Assembly (NCBI GenBank): GCA_963556255.1
Contig: OY744617.1
Span: 23,430,689 to 23,494,688, forward strand
Length of the DNA stretch: 64,000 bases
Direction: 5' to 3'
DNA from: Allolobophora icterica
Lineage: Eukaryota > Annelida > Clitellata > Crassiclitellata > Lumbricidae
Shown here: in pieces, positions 58,118 through 64,000 of the stretch
How the letters are laid out: each line of letters begins with the position of its first letter
Position numbering within the stretch: the stretch's first letter is position 1
Made by a program: the position numbers and the translations under genes
Notes under the pieces: generated by a model
Seen by the model: the letters and a program-made list of their open reading frames with translations, nothing else
Told to the model about the DNA's origin: nothing
Database searches by the model: none

Positions 58118-58320
58118 CATCGATGGTAATTCGACAATGCAATTTCTTTCAACATTATGCGAGGCCTAAGATTCAACCCCTGGCAACAGAATTTTAAAAA
58201 AACAACACATAAGCCTTCCAGCCATCATGCCACTTTCTAACCAAAAAAATGTATTGTGAATGATAACTGAGGGAAGAAGCTGTATGTTCTGGCAGGATAA
58301 CTACAGTTCTCTCTGTCTTG

Positions 58321-58384
58321 ACACTTAACAACGAGCTGCATTGGTTTCCCAGTCACTTTTAGTACACTCCCGTCGTTAAAGGGT
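58321..58384 (+). mobile_element. quasi-palindromic mini-element, copy 3
   Basis: ACACTTAACAACGAG and CCCGTCGTTAAAGGGT as inverted ends; centre TTGGTTTCCCAGTCAC. Confidence 0.85.
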
Positions 58385-58424
58385 TAAGATATATCTGTTC
58401 CGTTGGACTCCGACACTAGGAGTG

Positions 58425-59047
58425 CCGGTTAGTATCTCCTCTAGAGGAGAGGCTATAAATATCTCAATGCAATACGGCTAGAATAGGCCATCATCTTTAA
58501 ATGGAACCTGCCACATTCCGGCTTCACGCCCCTGCTTTATTTTTCCACTCTGTCCCTCGCAAGCTGTGCCTGTTGAGCTCTGAATTACAACAACAGCAAC
58601 TGCCAGAAACGGCACGGCGACCACTCTGAAGGTCCCGCGATTTATTGAAGCTTTTGTGAACCAGGTCCTTCTGCAATGCATTTCAATCGAAAAGTCATTC
58701 AGATTCACGACTCATGAGGCGGTGCTGCAAATCCGCTGGGAGTGCAATAATCGGATCTTCTACTGATCCACACGTTAACACAGGCAGACCAAAAAAATGC
58801 TATGAAATCCTCATAAATCTTAGTTCTTTTTACTACCATTTCCCTGCTTCTGTCGTCCTCTTCCTATATCCAGTTTAGACAAGTTCGATTTAGGACTTCT
58901 TAGTGCTTGTTATAACTAAATAAAATGGCCTAACTATACATACATATACAGGCCGACTGCCAGAAGCAAGGAATGTTGGCAAAAATTGCAATTATCTCTA
59001 ACTTCTGCCAACTTCACGCTGATTCGGTATATAAATTATACCGTCTG
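58425..59047. other. no gene recognised
   Basis: A LINE C-like end (GAGAGGCTATAAATATCTC) at 58425-58475, then unassigned sequence. A minus frame at 58478-58708 has no support. Confidence 0.4.
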
Positions 59048-59053
59048 CAGTCC

Positions 59054-59190
59054 GGCGATCATGTACTATCGGGTGCCTATGTACTATCTGGGTGGGTGTC
59101 TTTGCATCGTGGGAGTTGGTTAGGGTCAGGGTAAGCGTCGTGATGGTCGATTAGGGCTTAGGGTTAGGGTTAGGGTTGTACATGATCGCC
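59054..59190. mobile_element. small inverted-repeat element containing TTAGGG repeats
   Basis: Perfect 13-bp inverted ends GGCGATCATGTAC (59054-59066) and its complement (59178-59190). The inner right part holds three to four TTAGGG units (59155-59177) and degenerate ones further left. Confidence 0.8.
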
Positions 59191-59199
59191 TGAAGTCCT

Positions 59200-60061
59200 A
59201 ATCTCTATGTCCCGTATCATAACATCAAATCATAGGCAGTAAAATATAAATATTTGCTCAAAACTATGCTGCAGAGTGAGTCTTGTCCGACTAAAGCTCA
59301 ACAAAATTGTCAAAATACAGGAACATTTGTAACCGTTATATGCTACATCGATATCAGCTGCCAAGAATTCGTCTTCATAAATTCCATTTAACATCCTGAA
59401 ATCCATCCACACCAATGACCGCAGCTTACAACGAATGCCTGACGAATGCGCGGATTCGCCAACGCATCTTACGTATACATAAGTGCCATGCTAATCAAAT
59501 CGACACAGATTAGGGAACCACAAAGGCACAACTTACACCCATTTACAACCGCGTAAAAAGCGACCAGAAACACACACATAAGATGTTGTCGTCGGCGCTT
59601 TCAATTCATTTGCGAACATAATCGCATTGTCGTCGCAGGAAGAAGAAACATTGCCAAAATATCTGCCCGTCGACCGGCAACTGACCCTGAGCGGTCAGTT
59701 CACTTAGCTGGGCAACGCAGGGAACTTAATCATCGCGGCAATTGGGCGCTTGGCGCATGTGTAACGATGTCCAATCAGCTGGTGAGAATTTGTTTCTCTA
59801 CGATAGCATAATCCGAGCATGCTAGGAAACGCACACAATGCAATTACCATCGAAGAGACGATCTAATCTAGCATTAGGAAAACGTTGTAGGACCCGTTTG
59901 ACGATTTAGCGCATTAGTTATCATCTGTTTAGGAAAGAACGTTTGAAGGATGCACATGGAAACCAAGGAAACGCAAGGAAACGGTATCTTGACATCGGTA
60001 ACCATAGTCAACGTTCTTAACCATCCCAGCTTTTAAACTTTCCTAAGTGCACACATAGGCA
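59200..60061. other. no gene recognised; partly CpG-rich
   Basis: 59400-59960 is repeat-free and CpG-rich, a possible regulatory region. No exon signal was convincing. Confidence 0.3.
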
Positions 60062-60069
60062 CTCACGAG

Positions 60070-60264
60070 CAGGGGCGTAACTTCGGTCTAAAAAGTGTGG
60101 GTACCAATTTCTTACATACACGAAGCAAGGCAGAGACTATGATCGCTGGGAAGGCACAATAATGAAATATTGATTGGCATTGTTCAAAAAGTGGGGGTAC
60201 GGTACCCCACAGTCCAAAAAGTGGGGAACAGGTAACCCTCGACCCCCCACAAATTACGCCTATG
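60070..60264 (-). mobile_element. hAT-like MITE, family 2, third copy
   Basis: 195 bp, inverted relative to the other two. Ends CAGGGGCGTAACTT and, complemented, CATAGGCGTAATTT. Perfect 8-bp duplication CTCACGAG at 60062-60069 and 60265-60272. Confidence 0.95.
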
Positions 60265-60295
60265 CTCACGAGTACTGCACAAGCACAAACCCACA

Positions 60296-60494
60296 CAGGG
60301 CCGTAGCCAGGATTTTGTTTCGGGGGGTGTTTTCTGTTTCGGGGGTGTTTTCTCGTCCTTAAGCAGGCCGACAAGCAGCCAAGTTAACTGACCAAGGGGT
60401 TTGTAGTTAGTAAATTCATTATTTCATTTCTACATTGTTTAATTTCGGGGGGTGTTTAAACACCAAACCCCCCCGCCCCCTAGCTACGGCCTTG
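60296..60494. mobile_element. hAT-like MITE, family 11
   Basis: Ends CAGGGCCGTAGC and, complemented, CAAGGCCGTAGC. Perfect 8-bp duplication AACCCACA at 60288-60295 and 60495-60502. 199 bp, with GGGGGGTG near the left and its complement near the right. Confidence 0.95.
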
Positions 60495-60807
60495 AACCCA
60501 CAGACAATCCAACAAACACACACAAAGACATTCCCAGACATACTTAAACAGAGCAGAAAGGAGAAGCACACATACAAATGAAGACACCATTTATTGGCTC
60601 CTTCTAAGTAAAGCATGATCGGATGATTGCTGGAAAGAAAATTGCTGGAAAGCAAGGGAAGAAGACGCTTTTATGGCTGGATGTCGTAAATGCAGGAAAC
60701 CTCCGATAAACGCATCCGTAAAGACATCCTGATTCTCCCGGCCGAAGACAAGGCAAAGGAACAAAGATAGAAAGTAAAATATGACAACCCCTTACCAGTG
60801 TAAGGCT

Positions 60808-60847
60808 ATAAACAATAACAACAATAACAACAATAATAATAACAATG

Positions 60848-60880
<33 letters not shown>

Positions 60881-60882
60881 GC

Positions 60883-60930
<48 letters not shown>
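60808..60930. repeat. (AAT)n/(AACAAT)n microsatellite
   Basis: Adjacent to the GT array. Confidence 0.97.
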
Positions 60931-60931
60931 C

Positions 60932-61145
<214 letters not shown>

Positions 61146-61492
61146 GCGTAATTTTCATGGATCATATGCACCTCGGGGAAAACAATAATAATATAATTGC
61201 ATGATTTTGTTTTTATTTCCCTGTATACATAAATCACTGGTTTTCTAACGACAATGTATCAGTTGATTGCATGAAAGCAGTTAAGCGTTAAGAACTTGCT
61301 CACATTTCCCACGTGCCTTAATGTCTTTAGCGCTCACAAAAGCTGATCCAGTCTCAAATACAAGGCAAATATTCAACTAATCAGTAGCACGTCCTGTAAT
61401 TGTACATTCACAGCACATCAGGTTACGTGTACCTTTGTACATAGACACCCACAAGCTTTCACATGTACGTACATGTCCTACGGACTGATCTT

Positions 61493-61596
61493 CAGGATAC
61501 TGACCTGATCATGGCTTGGTCTTGGTGTGCCATCGGTTGAAGTCTTGTGCGTTAGACACCGGCGCAATAGAAGTTACCGATTACAATTACCTTTCA
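61493..61596 (+). mobile_element. LINE (family E) 3' end
   Basis: TTGGTGTGCCATCGGTTGAA, GCGTTAGACACCGGCGCAAT and AAGTTACCGATTACAATTAC. Confidence 0.72.
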
Positions 61597-61841
61597 GGTA
61601 TGAGTAGCCTGTAAATGGGGTTAACGGATCTGTTGGATGCTAGTGTAATCATGTTGCAAGTAACGTAATGTTTGTGTGCTTGTTATATGCAAATACAGGC
61701 TACTTACTTATTTACTTACTTACTTCACTCCAAAGTCATTGGGTCACCGCAGAACGTTTCCATTTCTATAGAGTTCAACCAGAAGGTGAGTCGACTGTGC
61801 AACTCTCCCAACTTTGAAACTTTCAAGCCTTTGGCCAGATG

Positions 61842-61999
<158 letters not shown>

Positions 62000-62383
62000 A
62001 CTTAGTATGTGGACTTTCTAATGACCACATTCATTGAAAACTCTTATTCGAAGATGGCTTGACCTTGCATAGGGCAATGGCTATTGCAACAGCAATGGAG
62101 ATAGCTACAACGTATGCTCTGCATATTTCTAAGCCAAAATGCAATCCAGCAGATTTCAGATGGCATCGTTTAACCTCTCTTCCAAAGGGCAGGTGAAACA
62201 ACTGGTTGTGGTTGTTGAAAGCAGCTGTATAAGAATATGACATAATTATAGTATATTCGTATTTATTGGGAAGCTCATTGACAAACCACAGTAAGTAACA
62301 TTGAAACATGACAGTACAACAGTTATCAAGATCCTATAGAACACACGTCTTGGCAGCCTGTTACGTGCCCGCTCATTTTACAG

Positions 62384-62491
62384 CTGTCCCCTAGGGAGTG
62401 GAAGGCTGAGTCGACCTATAGGGAGCTTACTGAGGTCTACAGCAAGGAGTATCGTGATTCCTCTTCACTTATCGCACAACTCGGCATGTAA
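62384..62491 (+). CDS. possible terminal coding exon
   Basis: An acceptor-like CTCATTTTACAG precedes position 62384. The frame then reads LSPREWKAESTYRELTEVYS, KEYRDSSSLIAQLGM and a TAA at 62489-62491. The peptide is 35 residues, charged and of ordinary composition, with no low complexity. The frame is also open upstream of the acceptor for about 17 codons. No poly(A) signal was seen close by. It could be the last exon of a gene or a transposon fragment; I recognise no family. Confidence 0.3.
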   Translation: MSPREWKAESTYRELTEVYSKEYRDSSSLIAQLGM

Positions 62492-62702
62492 TTTGAGGCA
62501 TGTCTCCATTAGTCATGAATTCAACATCCAGAACCACATTGGAGACAGTTTACGACCCAGTATTTCATCTCCAGTACAGCAGAAGCAGGCCAAATAGCAA
62601 TATACACACACATGACACAGAATTCAATATATTGCTGTAAACACTTGATCTGTTTGGTATGCCAAAAACACCCAAACGAGCGTTTAACTTTATATGCTAA
62701 CA

Positions 62703-62707
62703 GCGCG

Positions 62708-62741
<34 letters not shown>
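62703..62741. repeat. (AC)n microsatellite
   Basis: Short AC run with one interruption. Confidence 0.9.
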
Positions 62742-62742
<1 letters not shown>

Positions 62743-62845
62743 CATATATTTATATATATAAATACATCTGGAACGGCCACTATTCCTCAGGTTCTGACAG
62801 AGGGAAAGTGCCGCGGAAAGCTACTGCGTTGAATGTCATAATTAT

Positions 62846-62853
62846 GTTAATGT

Positions 62854-62886
<33 letters not shown>

Positions 62887-62927
62887 GTATATGGATATAT
62901 ATATGTATATATATATAACATTAATGG
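62846..62927. repeat. TA-rich palindrome with unique inverted arms
   Basis: TTAATGTTATATATAT on the left and ATATATAACATTAA on the right enclose a TATATG-rich core. Confidence 0.88.
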
Positions 62928-63065
62928 TGTTTTGGCTTTATGGCACATAGATATAATCCATCACTGCAACCCAGTTATTTCTTCTTAGGAAATGGACTAG
63001 TTTTTGAAGTAATTCACATTGCCAAAGACCAGGCAGAGCACAGCAGACAACGTACGGCCAATCTC

Positions 63066-63314
63066 CATGGGCGTCCGGAAGGAAGCAAAGGGGGTGTTTG
63101 CCAAATTTGGATTTTGAAAATATTTTACAGAAATTAAATCTATGATTATTATGATTACTACAACAGTCCAAACACGATTTTCAATGCGAAAAAACACTTA
63201 ATTATTTAGGTAAAGTCCTTGATCATTAATTATTTTTAAATTGTTTTCTATGTAAATTTTTTCTATGCAAAAGCGTCATTCCCCCCACCTAAAAAAATTC
63301 CTGCGGACCCCATG
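63066..63314. mobile_element. hAT-like MITE, family 12
   Basis: Ends CATGGGCGTCCGGAAGGAA and, complemented, CATGGGGTCCGCAGGAA. 8-bp duplication CCAATCTC/CCCATCTC (7 of 8) at 63058-63065 and 63315-63322. 249 bp. Confidence 0.9.
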
Positions 63315-63576
63315 CCCATCTCCAACGATAACTGTACATGGACCTACAGAGCCAATATGGTCATATCTATGCAAAACATCCTGCACTTAGCCACAAAACG
63401 AGAAAAAGGCAAATTAAGTTTACTGGAAGACACACTTCAGTTGCCCATCCTCTTACAGCCAGCCTCCATTGTGGTCCTTCTGGTGGTCAACGTCTCCTCC
63501 TGCACTTCCTCCATTCATCCTCCCATTTCTCTTCCCATCCTCCTCACCGCTACTTGCTCAGTTTCCATGTAAATGA

Positions 63577-63780
63577 AATGTAAATCTCCGAAATTTCTCA
63601 GCGCCACACGAAAGAATTATGCCCGAAAGGCCAGCTTATTCACCAGTGCCATATTATGTACAGTCCTCAAGAGCTGGGTTTTGGGGTCACTATCGATTCC
63701 AGGTCAGGTCAAGACGAGTAGTTCTTTTGCTTATCACCTCAAAGCCTACTTTTCACCGGCAATCCTTGAACGACAACATA
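63577..63780 (-). mobile_element. LINE (family F-like) 3' end remnant
   Basis: Contains GAAATTTCTCAGCGCCACAC and GGCCAGCTTATTCACCAGTGC, the complement of the family F 3' UTR. The right part is unassigned. Confidence 0.5.
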
Positions 63781-63795
63781 TAACTCATTAGACGA

Positions 63796-63860
63796 AACAC
63801 TTTACCGACGCGCTGCATTGGTTTCCCAGTCGCTTTTAGTACATTCTCGCCGTTAAAGCG
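63796..63860 (+). mobile_element. quasi-palindromic mini-element, copy 4
   Basis: AACACTTTACCGACGCG and CTCGCCGTTAAAGCG as inverted ends; centre TTGGTTTCCCAGTCGC. Confidence 0.82.
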
Positions 63861-64000
63861 CCGCACATACATCAGAGAGTTGTTCATTCCAGCTTCAAGC
63901 CAGCTGTGTTGACGATAGTTATGTTCTGTTACCAGGCAGTTACCGGTTACCTCTTCCTTGTCCAAGAGTGTACGCTGTATGGTGACTTGCGACATGGGCG

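Noticed and set aside
59150..59180. Chromosome end (telomere)
   Set aside because: Only three to four TTAGGG units, internal, and enclosed by inverted repeats.

Overview
This window looks like nuclear DNA from an invertebrate animal. I cannot name the phylum. The reasons are eukaryotic splice signals around short exons, tRNA-derived SINEs, LINE reverse-transcriptase debris, many hAT-type miniature elements with 8-bp target duplications, a Helitron, and very abundant microsatellites. A short TTAGGG tract fits an animal telomere motif but lies inside a small inverted-repeat element. There are no operons, ribosome-binding sites or bacterial-style genes. Most long reading frames here are translations of simple repeats.

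Coding content is sparse. The best-supported exons are on the minus strand. At 33992-34144 is a symmetric phase 1-1 exon encoding a six-cysteine EB/EGF-like module. At 37157-37340 is a phase 0-1 exon with a hydrophobic segment and good splice sites; it could precede the cysteine-rich exon in the same gene, because the phases agree. At 937-1093 is a probable first coding exon with a signal anchor and a strong donor, downstream of a CpG-rich stretch (1100-1850) that may be its promoter. A possible last exon on the plus strand lies at 62384-62491.

The rest is a dense mosaic of mobile elements. Left part (1-14 kb): tRNA-Asp-like SINE, LINE 3' ends, G-rich 5'-truncated Helitron copy, hAT MITEs at 7.3, 9.3, 10.6 and 13.2 kb. 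Middle (14-33 kb): hAT MITEs at 14.1, 18.9, 27.2 and 30.8 kb (the last inside a SINE), a complete 369-bp non-autonomous Helitron at 20.2 kb, a 22-bp minisatellite at 24.2 kb, LINE tails. Right part (33-64 kb): the two candidate exons, a higher-order GAT/GGT array (37.5-38.4 kb), a LINE YADD fragment split by a SINE (39 kb), an inverted repeat whose arms carry different microsatellites (39.5-40.5 kb), a 2-kb tandem duplication (43.6-47.6 kb), an intact 190-codon LINE reverse-transcriptase tail (48.3-48.8 kb), and a further cluster of hAT MITEs (52.8-63.3 kb).

The most interesting recurring signals are: at least 17 hAT-like MITEs in about a dozen families, nearly all with readable 8-bp target duplications; a roughly 65-bp quasi-palindromic mini-element present four times; a LINE 3' end whose terminal hairpin is kept by different base pairs in three copies; and a near-perfect 30-bp-arm hairpin attached to a SINE tail. 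All calls come from reading the sequence by eye; no database search was possible.
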